Positions 1-9,469 of a stretch of DNA of 64,000 nucleotides are shown piece after piece. Position 1 is the first letter of the stretch. Each line of letters opens with the position of its first letter. The stretch is from Arthrobacter sp. M2012083. GTDB taxonomy: Bacteria; Actinomycetota; Actinomycetes; Actinomycetales; Micrococcaceae. A program made the translations under genes and the position numbers. The notes beneath the pieces are model-generated. The model was not told the origin of the DNA. It searched no databases and saw only the letters and a program-made list of their open reading frames with translations. The stretch covers positions 124,001 through 188,000 of the forward strand of contig NZ_AKKK01000025.1 in NCBI RefSeq assembly GCF_000281065.1. The letters are read 5' to 3'.

Positions 1-104
1 GCGTGGACTGTGCCGCTGAGCAGGACCACCAGCAGGACAACCCCCAACTGGAGGAGGAGGGTTTGGGTGGAGAAACGCATGCTGACCCGGCTGTTGCGCG
101 GCAC
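1..104 (-). CDS. N-terminus of a membrane protein, probably the sensor histidine kinase of a citrate two-component system (partial)
   Basis: Only the first 34 codons are inside the window; the gene runs off the left edge. A GTG at 104 is preceded by AGGAAAGGAG, a good ribosome binding site six bases upstream; an ATG at 80 is the alternative start. The peptide has a short basic N-terminus, then a strongly hydrophobic leucine/valine run, i.e. a first transmembrane helix ending near Thr-Val-His. It diverges from a CitMHS citrate carrier with about 175 bases between starts. In actinobacteria that carrier is usually flanked by a CitA/DpiB-type sensor kinase and its response regulator, so a periplasmic citrate sensor is the most likely identity. 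That identity rests on context; the visible sequence only shows a membrane anchor. Confidence 0.5.
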   Translation of the reverse strand, partial: MPRNSRVSMRFSTQTLLLQLGVVLLVVLLSGTVH

Positions 105-278
105 CTTTGCTCCTTTCCTCCTGATCCATTGAATCACTGAGCACAATGCGCAAAACGTTCGCAACGAGCAGTATTCCCAACAATTCCCGGAAACCCCTGC
201 CCGTGACGTCCGCCACCCTATCGTCTGTAGTGCGCATCACACCGACGTGGCGCCATTCACAGTAGTAAGGAGCCGGCC

Positions 279-1775
279 GTGCTGGTTTTGCTTGGATTCG
301 CAATGATTGCGGTATTCATGGTCCTGATCATGACCAAAAAATTGACGCCAGTACTGGCGCTGATCATCGTCCCCACCGTCTTCGGCCTTTTCGCCGGAGC
401 GGGCCTCGGCATCGGCGACATGGTGATGGACTCCATGAAGTCCATGACGTCCACGGCCGCGCTCCTCATGTTCGCCATCATCTACTTCGGCCTGATGATC
501 GACGTCGGACTGTTTGACCCCCTGGTGAAGTTCATCCTGCGCAAGCTGGGCAACGACCCCGCAAAGGTTGTCCTCGGCACCGCCATCCTTGCAGCGGCAG
601 TCTCCCTGGACGGCGACGGCTCCACTACCTTCATCCTCACCACGGCTGCCATGCTCCCGGTATACCTGCGTCTCAAGATGAGCCCGGTAGTCCTCACCTG
701 TGTGGCCGGCCTCGCCAACGGCACCATGAACATCCTGCCTTGGGGCGGCCCTACAGCCCGGGCAGCCACCGCGCTCAAGCTTGATGTGAACGACGTCTTC
801 GTGCCCATGGTGCCTTCACTGATCGTCGGCCTCATGGTGGTCATGGTCTTCGCGTGGCTGCTCGGCCTCCAGGAACGCAACCGCCTCCGCACCACTGCCC
901 CCGAGATCTGGGGCGATGTCGCCGATCCTTCGGAAGCGTTCGACGGCGGCACGGGCCGCGGCGGTTTGCTTGCCGCCGGTTCGGGTTCAGGATTTGGCGC
1001 TGGTCGCTTCGGCTTTGGCCGCACCGGCGCAACCGCAGGCAAGCCGGGCACCGGCGGAGGTTCCGGCGTCGCGGTTCTTGAAGACCCGGCCACGCTGGTG
1101 GACGATCACGACACCGCCATGGCTGACACTGCCCTTGACCCCAACCGCTCAACGCTGCGACCCAAGCTGTTCTGGTTCAACCTGGGCCTGACCGTCGCGG
1201 TCATGGTGGTCCTGGTGGCCAACATCGTTCCGCTGCCGTTCGTCTTCATGGTCGGCTCCGCGATCGCCCTGCTGGTCAACTTCCCCAAGGTCAAGGACCA
1301 AGGCGCACAGCTGATCGCCCACGCGCCGTCCATCGTGGCCGTCGTCAGCATGGTCATGGCGGCCGCGGTCCTCACCGGTGTCCTCAACGGCACGGGCATG
1401 GTCAAAGCAATGTCGGAGTGGCTGGTCCAGATTATTCCCGCCGAGATGGGCCCGTTCATGGCAGTCATCACCGGCCTCCTCAGCATCCCGATGACGTTCT
1501 TCATGAGCAACGACGCCTTCTACTTCGGGGTCCTGCCAGTCCTTTCCGAAACCGCCGCGCACTACGGCGTGGATGCAGTGGACATGGCCCGCGCCTCCAT
1601 CACCGGGCAGCCCTTCCACCTGCAGAGCCCCCTGGTTCCTGCGATCCTGCTGCTGGTTTCCCTCGCCAAGGTGGACTTGGGCGACCACCACAAGAAGGTC
1701 CTCTGGCGCACGGCCGTGATCTCGGTAGTAATGCTCGGAGTCGGAATGCTGACCGGAGCAATCGGCATCGGCTGA
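279..1775 (+). CDS. CitMHS family citrate-metal:proton symporter
   Basis: A 498-residue integral membrane protein. The GTG start at 279 follows AAGGAG six bases upstream. CitMHS carriers import citrate complexed with a divalent metal (Mg or Ca) in symport with protons. The N-terminal half carries family hallmarks: an early membrane helix, a FGLMIDVGLFDP stretch near residue 70, the SLDGDGSTTFILTTAA loop near 110 and the NILPWGGPTARAA loop near 150. A glycine-rich cytoplasmic linker (about residues 220-270, rich in GGS/GFG) separates two blocks of helices; the FFMSNDAFYFGVLPV motif near 410 is typical of the C-terminal half. Length matches the usual 430-500, the excess lying in the linker. A strong hairpin terminator follows, so the gene is probably transcribed alone. 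Regulation by the divergent partner upstream is expected from context. Confidence 0.9.
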   Translation: MLVLLGFAMIAVFMVLIMTKKLTPVLALIIVPTVFGLFAGAGLGIGDMVMDSMKSMTSTAALLMFAIIYFGLMIDVGLFDPLVKFILRKLGNDPAKVVLGTAILAAAVSLDGDGSTTFILTTAAMLPVYLRLKMSPVVLTCVAGLANGTMNILPWGGPTARAATALKLDVNDVFVPMVPSLIVGLMVVMVFAWLLGLQERNRLRTTAPEIWGDVADPSEAFDGGTGRGGLLAAGSGSGFGAGRFGFGRTGATAGKPGTGGGSGVAVLEDPATLVDDHDTAMADTALDPNRSTLRPKLFWFNLGLTVAVMVVLVANIVPLPFVFMVGSAIALLVNFPKVKDQGAQLIAHAPSIVAVVSMVMAAAVLTGVLNGTGMVKAMSEWLVQIIPAEMGPFMAVITGLLSIPMTFFMSNDAFYFGVLPVLSETAAHYGVDAVDMARASITGQPFHLQSPLVPAILLLVSLAKVDLGDHHKKVLWRTAVISVVMLGVGMLTGAIGIG

Positions 1776-1790
1776 CCTGCCCCTAACCCC

Positions 1791-1835
1791 AATGAGACAG
1801 TAGAGCGCGAATGGTCCGCTCTGCTGTCTCGTTTT
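1791..1835 (+). terminator. Rho-independent terminator of the citrate carrier gene
   Basis: A 14-bp stem (1794-1807 with 1817-1830, GAGACAG...CTGTCTC on the outside, AGAGCG/CGCTCT inside, one mismatch) closes a 9-base loop and is followed by GTTTTG. It starts 16 bases after the carrier stop codon. Confidence 0.85.
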
Positions 1836-1939
1836 GCGTTGATGTGCGGGACAAGGTGCGAAAGCCGGGAGGCATCCGGAAGCGTGCGTCTAAGCGAGGA
1901 ACGAGCGAGCACGCGGAGGATGGCTCCCGGGTGTAGCGT

Positions 1940-1968
1940 CTGACCGGCACACACAAGCCAAGTAGACT
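1940..1968 (+). promoter_or_regulatory. Predicted housekeeping promoter of gatCAB
   Basis: CTGACC at 1940-1945 (-35) and TAGACT at 1963-1968 (-10) are separated by 17 bases. The predicted transcript would begin near 1975, about 30 bases before the gatC ATG and after the upstream terminator. Predicted from sequence only. Confidence 0.55.
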
Positions 1969-2005
1969 GGTTCGGAAAACCATTTGAACTTTGCAGGGGA
2001 GATCC

Positions 2006-2302
2006 ATGGCTGCGATCAACCGTGACGACGTCGCGCATCTTGCGCGTCTGGCTCACATTGAAATGAGTGCCGAAGAACTGGACAGGATGGCTGTTGAGCT
2101 TGCTGTCATTGTGGATTCGGTAAAGAGCGTGAGCGAAGCTGCGGGGGAGGACGTCCCGGCGACGTCACACCCCATTCCGTTGACCAACGTGTTCCGCGAG
2201 GACGTCGTGGGCCACACGTTCACGGCCGAGCAGGCGTTGTCCGGTGCTCCGGATGCTTACGAGAACCGTTTCAAGGTCCCGGCAATCCTGGATGAGGACT
2301 AA
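2006..2302 (+). CDS. gatC: Asp-tRNA(Asn)/Glu-tRNA(Gln) amidotransferase subunit C
   Basis: A 98-residue protein, first gene of gatCAB. GatC wraps around the GatA-GatB interface and stabilises the complex that converts Glu-tRNA(Gln) or Asp-tRNA(Asn) to the amidated form. The N-terminus reads [16 protein letters not shown], the conserved amphipathic helix of the family, and the C-terminus has the usual VPAIL-type tail. The ATG at 2006 follows AGGGGAG; a TTG at 1991 is in frame but has no comparable site. Six bases separate its stop from the gatA ATG. Two tRNA-Asn genes lie elsewhere in the window, but neither shows whether Asn-tRNA, Gln-tRNA or both depend on this enzyme. Confidence 0.95.
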   Translation: MAAINRDDVAHLARLAHIEMSAEELDRMAVELAVIVDSVKSVSEAAGEDVPATSHPIPLTNVFREDVVGHTFTAEQALSGAPDAYENRFKVPAILDED

Positions 2303-2307
2303 TCACT

Positions 2308-3861
2308 ATGACTGAGCTGAAGAACGAACTCATCCACCACTCCGCTGCCGATCTCGCTGCCAAGCTGGCCGCCCGCGAGGTTACCGCCGTCGAGGTGACG
2401 CAGGCGCATCTTGACCGTATTGCCGACGTCGATGGTCAGGTTAACGCCTTCCTGCACGTTAATAGCGAAGAGGCTTTGGCTGTTGCAGCCGAGGTTGACG
2501 CTGCCCGCGCCGCCGGTGGTTCCGCTGCTGAGGAGCTGCACGCCCTCGCTGGTGTGCCGATCGCAGTGAAGGACCTCATTGTCACGATCGGCCAGCCCAC
2601 CACGGCTGGTTCGAAGATCCTTGAGGGCTGGCACAGCCCGTATGACGCCACCGTGGTGAAGAAGCTGCGCGCGGCTAAGATGCCCATCCTGGGTAAGACC
2701 AACCTGGACGAATTCGCCATGGGTTCCTCCACGGAGCACTCGGCGTATGGTCCCACCCGCAACCCGTGGGACCTGGACCGGATTCCCGGCGGTTCCGGCG
2801 GTGGTTCTGCTGCCGCCGTTGCCGCTTTCGAAGCGCCGCTCGCGCTCGGTACCGACACCGGTGGCTCGATCCGCCAGCCAGGTGCCGTCACCGGAACAGT
2901 TGGCGTGAAGCCGACGTACGGTGCTGTTTCCCGTTACGGTGCCATTGCCATGGCATCGTCGTTGGACCAGATCGGCCCGGTCTCCCGCACGGTGCTGGAC
3001 TCTGCCCTGTTGCAGGAAGTCATCGGCGGCCACGACCCCTTTGACTCCACGTCGCTGACCGATCCGTTCAACGATCTTGTTGCTGCCGCCCGCGTGGGCA
3101 ATGTCGCCGGCATGAAGATCGGCATCGTCAAGGAACTTCACGGCGAGGGCTACCAGGCCGGCGTCGAGAACCGTTTCAACGAGTCCCTTCAGCTACTAAA
3201 GGATGCCGGCGCTGAAATCGTCGAGGTTTCCTGCCCCAACCTGAAGTACGCCTTGGGCGCTTACTACCTGATCATGCCGTCCGAGGTGTCCAGCAACCTG
3301 GCCAAGTTCGATGGCGTCCGCTTCGGTATGCGCGTCCTCCCCAAGGATGGTCCCATGACCATCGAGCGCGTCATGGGTGCCACCCGTGCCGCCGGGTTCG
3401 GCGACGAAGTGAAGCGACGCATCATCCTGGGTACCTACGCGTTGAGCGCCGGTTACTACGATGCGTACTACGGCTCAGCACAGAAGGTCCGTACATTGAT
3501 CCAGCGCGACTTCGACGCTGCGTTCGCCAAAGCCGATGTCCTCATCTCGCCCACAGCGCCCACTACGGCGTTCAAGCTGGGGGAGAAGCTGGACGATCCG
3601 CTGGCGATGTACCTGAACGACGTCGCCACCATCCCGGCCAACCTTGCCGGCATCCCGGGCCTCTCCCTGCCGGGCGGCCTGGCTGACGAAGACGGCCTGC
3701 CCGTGGGGATCCAGCTGCTGGCTCCTGCCCGCCAGGACGCCCGCCTGTACCGCGTAGGTGCTGTCCTCGAATCCATCCTTGAAGAGAAGTGGGGCGGCCC
3801 GATGCTTGCGCAGGCGCCTGTCCTCGGTTCTGCCACAACCACCGCCGGAGGTTCCAACTAA
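2308..3861 (+). CDS. gatA: Asp-tRNA(Asn)/Glu-tRNA(Gln) amidotransferase subunit A
   Basis: A 517-residue amidase-signature enzyme that hydrolyses glutamine and channels ammonia to GatB. The Ser-cisSer-Lys triad is complete by alignment to known GatA: Lys88 (in VPIAVKDL), Ser163 (in GGSGGGS) and Ser187 (in DTGGSIRQP). The glycine/serine-rich amidase signature spans roughly residues 160-195. Length is normal (480-520); the last 20 residues are a Gly/Thr-rich tail. Its TAA shares one base with the gatB ATG (TAATG), so gatA and gatB are translationally coupled. Confidence 0.97.
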   Translation: MTELKNELIHHSAADLAAKLAAREVTAVEVTQAHLDRIADVDGQVNAFLHVNSEEALAVAAEVDAARAAGGSAAEELHALAGVPIAVKDLIVTIGQPTTAGSKILEGWHSPYDATVVKKLRAAKMPILGKTNLDEFAMGSSTEHSAYGPTRNPWDLDRIPGGSGGGSAAAVAAFEAPLALGTDTGGSIRQPGAVTGTVGVKPTYGAVSRYGAIAMASSLDQIGPVSRTVLDSALLQEVIGGHDPFDSTSLTDPFNDLVAAARVGNVAGMKIGIVKELHGEGYQAGVENRFNESLQLLKDAGAEIVEVSCPNLKYALGAYYLIMPSEVSSNLAKFDGVRFGMRVLPKDGPMTIERVMGATRAAGFGDEVKRRIILGTYALSAGYYDAYYGSAQKVRTLIQRDFDAAFAKADVLISPTAPTTAFKLGEKLDDPLAMYLNDVATIPANLAGIPGLSLPGGLADEDGLPVGIQLLAPARQDARLYRVGAVLESILEEKWGGPMLAQAPVLGSATTTAGGSN

Positions 3862-5369
3862 TGTCCGTCGATGCAACCTTGAGCTTCGAAGAGGCCATGG
3901 AGAAGTACGATCCTGTCCTGGGGTTCGAGGTCCACGTGGAGCTCAACACCAAGACCAAGATGTTCTCCTCCGCACCGAACGTTTTTGGCGACGAGCCGAA
4001 CACCAACGTCAATGAGGTGGACCTGGGCATGCCCGGCGTCCTGCCCGTTGTGAACAAGACGGCCGTGGAGTCCTCCATTAAGATCGGCCTTGCCCTTAAC
4101 TGCAAAATCGCCGAGTCCTGCCGCTTCGCCCGGAAGAACTACTTCTACCCGGACACTCCCAAGAACTTCCAGACATCGCAGTACGACGAACCGATCGCGT
4201 ACGACGGGTACCTCGACATCGAGCTTGAGGACGGCACGGTCTTCCGCGTGGAGATCGAACGCGCCCACATGGAAGAGGACGCCGGCAAGCTGACCCACAT
4301 GGGTGGCGCCGCGGGCCGCATCCAGGGCGCCGACTACTCGCTGGTGGACTACAACCGTTCCGGTGTACCGCTGGTTGAAATCGTCACCAAGCCGATCGAG
4401 GGCGCCGGTAGCCGTGCGCCTGAGCTGGCCAAGGCATATGTCGCTGCAGTCCGCGAGATCGTGAAGAACCTTGGTGTTTCCGATGCCAAGATGGAGCGCG
4501 GCAACGTCCGCTGCGACGCCAACGTTTCCCTGCGCCCGCACGGCCGGGAAAGGTTCGGCATCCGTTCGGAGACCAAGAACGTGAACTCGCTGCGCGCCGT
4601 CGAACACGCCGTCCGTTACGAGATCCAGCGCCACGCTGCCGTCCTTGACTCCGGCGAGCCGGTTATCCAGGAGACACGGCACTGGCACGAGGACACACGT
4701 TCGACGACGTCGGGCCGGCCCAAGTCCGACGCTGACGATTACCGCTATTTCCCAGAGCCGGACCTGGTTCCCGTCGTTGCCTCCCGTGAGTGGGTAGAGG
4801 AACTTCGCGCCACCCTTCCCGAGCCCCCGGCCGAGCGCCGCAAGCGCCTCAAGGAAGCTTGGGGCTACTCGGATCTCGAGTTCCGCGACGTTGTGAACGC
4901 CGGCGTCATGGATTCCATCGAGGAAACCATCGCAGCAGGTGCGTCCGCGGATGTCGCCCGCAAGTGGTGGATGGGCGAGATCGTGGGCCGCGCCAAGGTT
5001 GCGGACGTCGATCCTTCGGAGCTTGGTGTTACGCCCCAGGTCATTGTGGAGCTGAACAAGCTGGTTGAAGACGGCAAGATCAACAACAAGATGGCCACCC
5101 AGGTCCTGGACGGCGTGCTCGCCGGTGAAGGCACTCCCGAGGAAATCGTCGAGAAGCGCGGCCTCGCCGTTGTGTCCGACGACGGTCCGCTCTTGGAAGC
5201 CATCGACGCCGCCCTCGCAGCACAGCCGGATGTGGCTGAAAAGATCCGTGGCGGCAAGGTCCAGGCCATTGGCGCGATTGTTGGCGGCGTCATGAAGGCC
5301 ACCCGTGGCCAGGCAGACGCCGGACGCGTCCGCGAACTCATCCTGGAGAAGCTCGGCGTCGAGGGCTAA
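3861..5369 (+). CDS. gatB: Asp-tRNA(Asn)/Glu-tRNA(Gln) amidotransferase subunit B
   Basis: A 502-residue protein that binds the mischarged tRNA and uses ATP to activate the carboxylate before transfer of GatA-derived ammonia. The N-terminal GatB cradle domain contains [16 protein letters not shown] and the PGVLPVVN segment; zinc-site and kinase motifs ([17 protein letters not shown]) follow. The C-terminal 150 residues are the helical YqeY-like tail that grips the tRNA elbow. The ATG at 3861 overlaps the gatA stop. A reading frame extends back to 3789, but that part lies inside gatA. A long hairpin terminator ends the operon. Confidence 0.97.
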   Translation: MSVDATLSFEEAMEKYDPVLGFEVHVELNTKTKMFSSAPNVFGDEPNTNVNEVDLGMPGVLPVVNKTAVESSIKIGLALNCKIAESCRFARKNYFYPDTPKNFQTSQYDEPIAYDGYLDIELEDGTVFRVEIERAHMEEDAGKLTHMGGAAGRIQGADYSLVDYNRSGVPLVEIVTKPIEGAGSRAPELAKAYVAAVREIVKNLGVSDAKMERGNVRCDANVSLRPHGRERFGIRSETKNVNSLRAVEHAVRYEIQRHAAVLDSGEPVIQETRHWHEDTRSTTSGRPKSDADDYRYFPEPDLVPVVASREWVEELRATLPEPPAERRKRLKEAWGYSDLEFRDVVNAGVMDSIEETIAAGASADVARKWWMGEIVGRAKVADVDPSELGVTPQVIVELNKLVEDGKINNKMATQVLDGVLAGEGTPEEIVEKRGLAVVSDDGPLLEAIDAALAAQPDVAEKIRGGKVQAIGAIVGGVMKATRGQADAGRVRELILEKLGVEG

Positions 5370-5390
5370 ACCCCGCAGTTTGATGCCCAT

Positions 5391-5453
5391 GTAGCTCGCA
5401 GTTGTGGTTGTTGGAAAGCTCAGAACAGCCACAACTGCGGGCTACTTTTGTTT
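5391..5453 (+). terminator. Rho-independent terminator of gatCAB
   Basis: A long near-perfect stem, 5391-5407 with 5429-5445 (GTAGC.CGCAGTTGTGG pairing with CCACAACTGCGGGCTAC), is followed by TTTTGTTT. It lies 22 bases after the gatB stop. Confidence 0.9.
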
Positions 5454-5475
5454 GGAGAGGGCGCACAATGGATGC

Positions 5476-6036
5476 ATGGCCACTCTCACACCAGGCCTTC
5501 GTAAGGGCCTCCTCGCGGGCGGGATCGCTGTCGCATTGACCGGCGGCGGGGCCGCCGCTGTGTGGGCGGGCACTCAACCCAGCCCTTCGCCGTCGAGCAC
5601 TTCCGCTTCCCCCGGCCCGTCGGCATCCGTGAATGCCAAGTCCACCGAAGGGCGCGGCCAGGCTATCCACGGCGAACACGTAGTGAAGCAGCAGGACGGG
5701 AGCTACCGCACGGTTCTGACGCAAGCCGGAACCATCGAATCGGTGAGTGGCACCGAGGTGACCGTGAAGAGCGAAGACGGCTACACGCAACGCTATGCGA
5801 TCACCGCGGATACGCGGATCACCAAGGTCCCCGCCGACCCTGCCGAGCTCAGGAACGGCAGGGGCAGGCCTTCGCTGCCTGCTGCCACTGTTGCCGACCT
5901 CAAAGCCGGTGACAAAGTGCGGGTCAGCGGCGCCAAGGACGGCGACGCCGTGGCAGCAACAAAGATCGTGTCAGGAGAGCTGCCGGCGGGCGTCAAGGGT
6001 CACGGACCAAAGCGCGGCCACGGCCCCAAGTTTTAG
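5476..6036 (+). CDS. Secreted protein with DUF5666-like domain
   Basis: 186 residues. It opens with MATLTPGLRKG, then a hydrophobic Gly/Ala-rich helix to about residue 32, i.e. a signal peptide or anchor, then a Pro/Ser-rich linker. Residues 75-165 read GTIESVSGTEVTVKSEDG... through LKAGDKVRVSGAKDGD, the beta-barrel pattern of DUF5666 (OB-like domains that bind an unknown ligand). The tail is basic and His/Gly rich (GHGPKRGHGPKF). The ATG at 5476 is the only in-frame start that preserves the signal peptide; GGAGAGG lies rather far upstream. Its stop overlaps the stop of the opposing gene by four bases. No specific function is known to me. Confidence 0.72.
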   Translation: MATLTPGLRKGLLAGGIAVALTGGGAAAVWAGTQPSPSPSSTSASPGPSASVNAKSTEGRGQAIHGEHVVKQQDGSYRTVLTQAGTIESVSGTEVTVKSEDGYTQRYAITADTRITKVPADPAELRNGRGRPSLPAATVADLKAGDKVRVSGAKDGDAVAATKIVSGELPAGVKGHGPKRGHGPKF

Positions 6037-7040
6037 AGCGCCACAGTCCTGAAGCCCAGGTTGCCACTGGCGGAGTCCGGCGTGTTTGAGCTCCGCGCTG
6101 CGAGGCGGTAGCGGTTGCAGTATGAGTCGTGGCAGAGGTAGGAGCCGCCGCGCATGACCCTTCCCCGGCCGACGCTGGGCCCCTGCGGGTTCTCCACCGT
6201 TCCTTGTGCCAGGCACGTCTTGTAGTACTTGGGCAGGAACCAGTCGCTGCACCACTCCCAGACATTTCCGCTGGTTTGGTACAGCCCGTAGCCGTTGGGG
6301 CGGAATGACTTGGCGGGCGCGGTGGTGAGGTAACCGTCGTCGATCGTGTTGCGGGACGGGAATTCCCCTTGCCAAATGTTGCAGTTATGAGCGGCTTGGT
6401 TGGACGCATCGTTGTGCAGGTCATTTCCCCAAGGGTAGCGCTGCCCGGACAGCCCGCCGCGGGCCGCGTATTCCCACTCGGCTTCCGTGGGCAGGCGGCG
6501 GCCGGCCCATTGGCAGTACGCCAAGGCATCGTTGTGCGAAACATGGGTGACAGGATGGTCGGGGATGTCCGCCCAGCTGGAGAGTGGTCCGGACGGGTGC
6601 GCCCAGTCGGCTCCACGGACGTTGAGCCACCACGGGACGTTGTTGACCCTGTTGAGGATGTCGCGTGCATCTGCCTTCACGGCAAGGTGGAACACTGCTG
6701 ACGTTCCGTAGGTTTCCGACTCGGTGCGGTAGCCGGTGGCGTCGACGAACCCAGCGAACTCTTCATTGGTTACGGTGGTGGCGCTGACCCTGAATTTTGA
6801 GACGGACACTTCGTGCACAGGCGACTCGCCGTCGTCGCCGTAGCCCTCGTTGAACGGATCGCCCATGGCGAAGGTTCCCGCGGGAATCTCGACGTCTCCT
6901 GCCTGTGGGGCACCGCTGGCGGCGGAAGGTTCGACGGCGGTGCGCGCCTTCGGATGGTCGCCGGCCATTCGAAGGGGGAGTCCCAGCCCCGGCTCGGAGT
7001 GCGCCCGGGCGGCGGCACCGGGGCTACAGCAATCTGCCAT
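6033..7040 (-). CDS. Formylglycine-generating enzyme (copper-dependent FGE, sulfatase-modifying factor)
   Basis: A 335-residue FGE-fold protein. FGE oxidises a cysteine in a CxPxR motif of sulfatases to formylglycine, using O2 and copper. The two active-site cysteines are visible as Cys303 and Cys308 in SYLCHDSYCNRYR, the diagnostic pattern that separates true FGEs from other SUMF1-fold proteins. Other landmarks are IPAGTFAMGDP near 52, RLPTEAEWEYAARGG near 182 and GNVWEWCSDWF near 258. The ATG at 7040 has AGAAGG at the right distance; an ATG at 7064 is less likely. No sulfatase or CxPxR substrate is apparent in the window, so its target is elsewhere. An N-terminal Cys-Cys pair (residues 4-5) is notable. 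Confidence 0.9.
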   Translation of the reverse strand: MADCCSPGAAARAHSEPGLGLPLRMAGDHPKARTAVEPSAASGAPQAGDVEIPAGTFAMGDPFNEGYGDDGESPVHEVSVSKFRVSATTVTNEEFAGFVDATGYRTESETYGTSAVFHLAVKADARDILNRVNNVPWWLNVRGADWAHPSGPLSSWADIPDHPVTHVSHNDALAYCQWAGRRLPTEAEWEYAARGGLSGQRYPWGNDLHNDASNQAAHNCNIWQGEFPSRNTIDDGYLTTAPAKSFRPNGYGLYQTSGNVWEWCSDWFLPKYYKTCLAQGTVENPQGPSVGRGRVMRGGSYLCHDSYCNRYRLAARSSNTPDSASGNLGFRTVAL

Positions 7041-7287
7041 CTCAACCTTCTGTCTGATTTCCACCTGTTAGTACTTTAGCGGGGTCCCGCAGCCTGCCAC
7101 GCGCTCCCGCCCAACCCCTCGGGCGCGTTTCCGCGTGCGGCACCACGTGAACTCCGGTGGCGCACCCTTTTCCGCCGGCGCACCCGTTCTTACAGGGGCG
7201 ATCGGCGGCAACGGGTGCGGGCATGGGGCAGCCTCACAGGCGCAGCGTGATTAAAAGTGATTTCTGCGGGCAGTTTCGATCATCATC
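7041..7287. other. Intergenic region upstream of the sugar transporter operon
   Basis: About 250 bases between the divergent FGE gene and the transporter promoter. GC-rich, with a repeated GGCGCACCC word near 7156 and 7179. No convincing ORF or structured RNA. It should contain the FGE promoter, but I cannot point to one with confidence. Confidence 0.4.
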
Positions 7288-7333
7288 TTGCAAAGAGAGA
7301 CTCGGGTCACTTATGGTTTGTTAAACGGTTAAC
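7288..7333 (+). promoter_or_regulatory. Promoter with overlapping LacI-type operator for the carbohydrate ABC operon
   Basis: TTGCAA at 7288-7293 (-35) and TATGGT at 7312-7317 (-10), 18 bases apart, are followed by a pseudo-palindrome at 7320-7333, GTTAAACGGTTAAC. It has a central CG and near-symmetric GTTAA/TTAAC arms, the form of LacI/GalR-family operators. It sits on the predicted transcription start, where a repressor would block initiation, and the operon encodes a LacI regulator at 11184. Confidence 0.65.
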
Positions 7334-7386
7334 GAGCGTGGCTTGGATCACATCAGTGGTTTCGGCTCAGCACTTGAGGAGACAGC

Positions 7387-8421
7387 ATGAACTCGACGAC
7401 GGAACAGGCTCCGGCATTGCCCGAAGCTCGCCGAGTCCCGGGCCCGCCGGGCGGAAACGCCTCCGGATCCGGTCCGAAGAAGCGGAAGAGGAGCAAGGTC
7501 CCGCAGCAAAGTTTCCGGTCCCGTCTGCGACGCGACAAACAGATGCTGCTCATGATGCTCCCGGGTGTGGCTTTCCTGTTGCTCTTCTTCTACATCCCCA
7601 TCCTGGGCAACGTCATCGCGTTCCAGGACTACCAGCCCTATCTGGGCATCGGCGACAGCCTGTGGGTCGGCTGGCAGAACTTCGTAGACCTTTTCGGCAA
7701 TCCGGACTTCGTTCACGCCTTCTGGAACACCCTGTACCTCGCCGCCTGGCAGCTGGTCTTCCTGTTCCCCGTGCCGTTGGTTTTGGCGCTGATTGTTGAT
7801 TCACTGATCAGCACCCGGGTTCGGCGGATCTTCCAAAGTATCGCCTATCTGCCGCACTTCCTTTCCTGGGTGTTGGTGATCGCGTTCTTCCAGCAGATGC
7901 TCGGCGGTGCGGGCTTCGTGAACAACCTTCTGAGGGACTGGGGCATGGAGCCCATACCGTTCATGACCAACCCCGAGACGTTCCCGGTGATGGTGGTGGT
8001 CCAAATGATCTGGAAAGACGCCGGCTGGGCCATGATCATCTTCCTCGCTGCGTTGGCCAGCATTGATGCCTCGCTCTACGAAGCTGCAGCGGCTGACGGC
8101 GCGGGACGATGGCGCAGGATGTGGCACATCACCCTGCCCGGCCTCAGGCCCGTGATCGTCCTCCTTCTGATCCTTCGCATCGGCGACATCCTTTCGGTCG
8201 GATTTGAACAGTTCATCCTGCAGCGGGATGCCGTGGGAGCAGGAGCCGCGGAAGTACTGGACACCTTTACCTACTACACCGGCGTAGTGGGAGGCGGCTG
8301 GAGCTCAGGCGCGGCAGCCGGCCTGGCCAAGGGCGTAGTGAGCGCCCTGCTGATCTACGGCGCCAACAAACTTGCCCACCGCTTCGGCGAAGACGGAATC
8401 TTCGCAAAACAAGTGCGCTGA
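7387..8421 (+). CDS. Carbohydrate ABC transporter permease, LplB type
   Basis: 344 residues, first gene of the operon. A basic, Pro/Gly-rich cytoplasmic N-terminus of about 50 residues precedes six predicted transmembrane helices. The permease EAA loop is visible as YEAAAADGAGRWRRMWHITLPGL near residue 240. It resembles the LplB/YtcP permeases that work with large LplA-type binding proteins for oligosaccharides, such as plant cell-wall fragments; the actual substrate cannot be read from sequence. ATG 7387 follows GAGGAGACAGC. The second permease starts 42 bases after the stop. Confidence 0.9.
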   Translation: MNSTTEQAPALPEARRVPGPPGGNASGSGPKKRKRSKVPQQSFRSRLRRDKQMLLMMLPGVAFLLLFFYIPILGNVIAFQDYQPYLGIGDSLWVGWQNFVDLFGNPDFVHAFWNTLYLAAWQLVFLFPVPLVLALIVDSLISTRVRRIFQSIAYLPHFLSWVLVIAFFQQMLGGAGFVNNLLRDWGMEPIPFMTNPETFPVMVVVQMIWKDAGWAMIIFLAALASIDASLYEAAAADGAGRWRRMWHITLPGLRPVIVLLLILRIGDILSVGFEQFILQRDAVGAGAAEVLDTFTYYTGVVGGGWSSGAAAGLAKGVVSALLIYGANKLAHRFGEDGIFAKQVR

Positions 8422-8463
8422 ACACCACGCTGACCCGCGCGCCTGCCGCACAAGGAGAACCCC

Positions 8464-9387
8464 ATGGCAACAACACTCTTCACCAAGAAACCCCGGGAGC
8501 TTAGCTACAACCCCAAGCGCCCCGTGTGGAAGGAAAAGCCTTCCGCCCTGTATCAAACGGTCAAAGCGGTAGTCCTGATTGTCTTCAGCTTGTCCATCCT
8601 CACGCCCATTCTGCTGGTGGTCTCGACGTCGCTGGCGGACACGGAACAGCTCGTGAAAGCCGGAGGCTTCGTACTGTGGCCCGAACGTCCCACCCTGGAG
8701 GCCTACGCCACCATTTTCAAAGGCCCCATGGTCCTGCAGTCACTCGGCGTAAGCATGTTGGTCACCGCAGTAGGCACCATCCTGGCGCTGTTCGTGACCA
8801 TCACCATGGCCTACGCCACCAGCCGCTCGGTCCTCTTCGGCCGGCCGGTTGTCCTGGCAGTCCTGTTCACCCTCCTGTTCGCACCCGGCCTCATCCCGTC
8901 CTTCCTCATGATCCGTCAGCTCGGCCTGCTGGACTCCCTCTGGTCGCTGATCCTCCCCGGCATCTTTGGGGCCTTCAACTTTGTGGTGATGCGTTCGTTC
9001 TTCATGAACATCCCGGGTGAACTGATCGAAAGTGCCAGGATCGACGGCGCCAACGACTGGCAAATCCTGTGGCGCATCGTGATGCCGTTGTCCAAAGCGG
9101 TGATTGCCGTCGTCGGGCTGTTTTACGCGGTCGGGTTCTGGAACTCGTTCTTCAACGCCCTGCTCTACATCAACGATCACAGCAAGTGGCCCATCCAGCT
9201 GCTGCTCCGTAACTTCGTGGTCCAGGGCAGTGGCGCAGCGGACCAGCTGGGAATCACCACCACTCCGCCGCCGCAGTCCATCCAGATGGCCGTGGTGGTG
9301 GTGGCACTTGTCCCGATCCTGATGGTCTACCCGTTCCTCCAAAAGCACTTTGCCAAGGGCGTCATCACCGGCGCCGTCAAGGGCTAG
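8464..9387 (+). CDS. Carbohydrate ABC transporter permease, YtcP type
   Basis: 307 residues; partner of the preceding permease. Six predicted helices with an EAA loop (ESARIDGANDWQILWRIVMPLSKA near residue 200). It follows its partner after a 42-base gap carrying AAGGAG. The membrane domain would be a heterodimer of these two proteins. No ATP-binding subunit occurs in this operon, so it must share one encoded elsewhere, as is common for this subfamily. Confidence 0.9.
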   Translation: MATTLFTKKPRELSYNPKRPVWKEKPSALYQTVKAVVLIVFSLSILTPILLVVSTSLADTEQLVKAGGFVLWPERPTLEAYATIFKGPMVLQSLGVSMLVTAVGTILALFVTITMAYATSRSVLFGRPVVLAVLFTLLFAPGLIPSFLMIRQLGLLDSLWSLILPGIFGAFNFVVMRSFFMNIPGELIESARIDGANDWQILWRIVMPLSKAVIAVVGLFYAVGFWNSFFNALLYINDHSKWPIQLLLRNFVVQGSGAADQLGITTTPPPQSIQMAVVVVALVPILMVYPFLQKHFAKGVITGAVKG

Positions 9388-9469
9388 CGGCACACAAAAG
9401 CACCCAAACCCCAAAGAACCCATCACTCAAAAGTCAGAAATGAAGCAAGTAACCAGAAAGGGTTATGCC

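Noticed and set aside
3858..5432. A 524-codon open frame antisense to gatB
   Set aside because: Same cause: mirror of a high-GC gene, no family resemblance.
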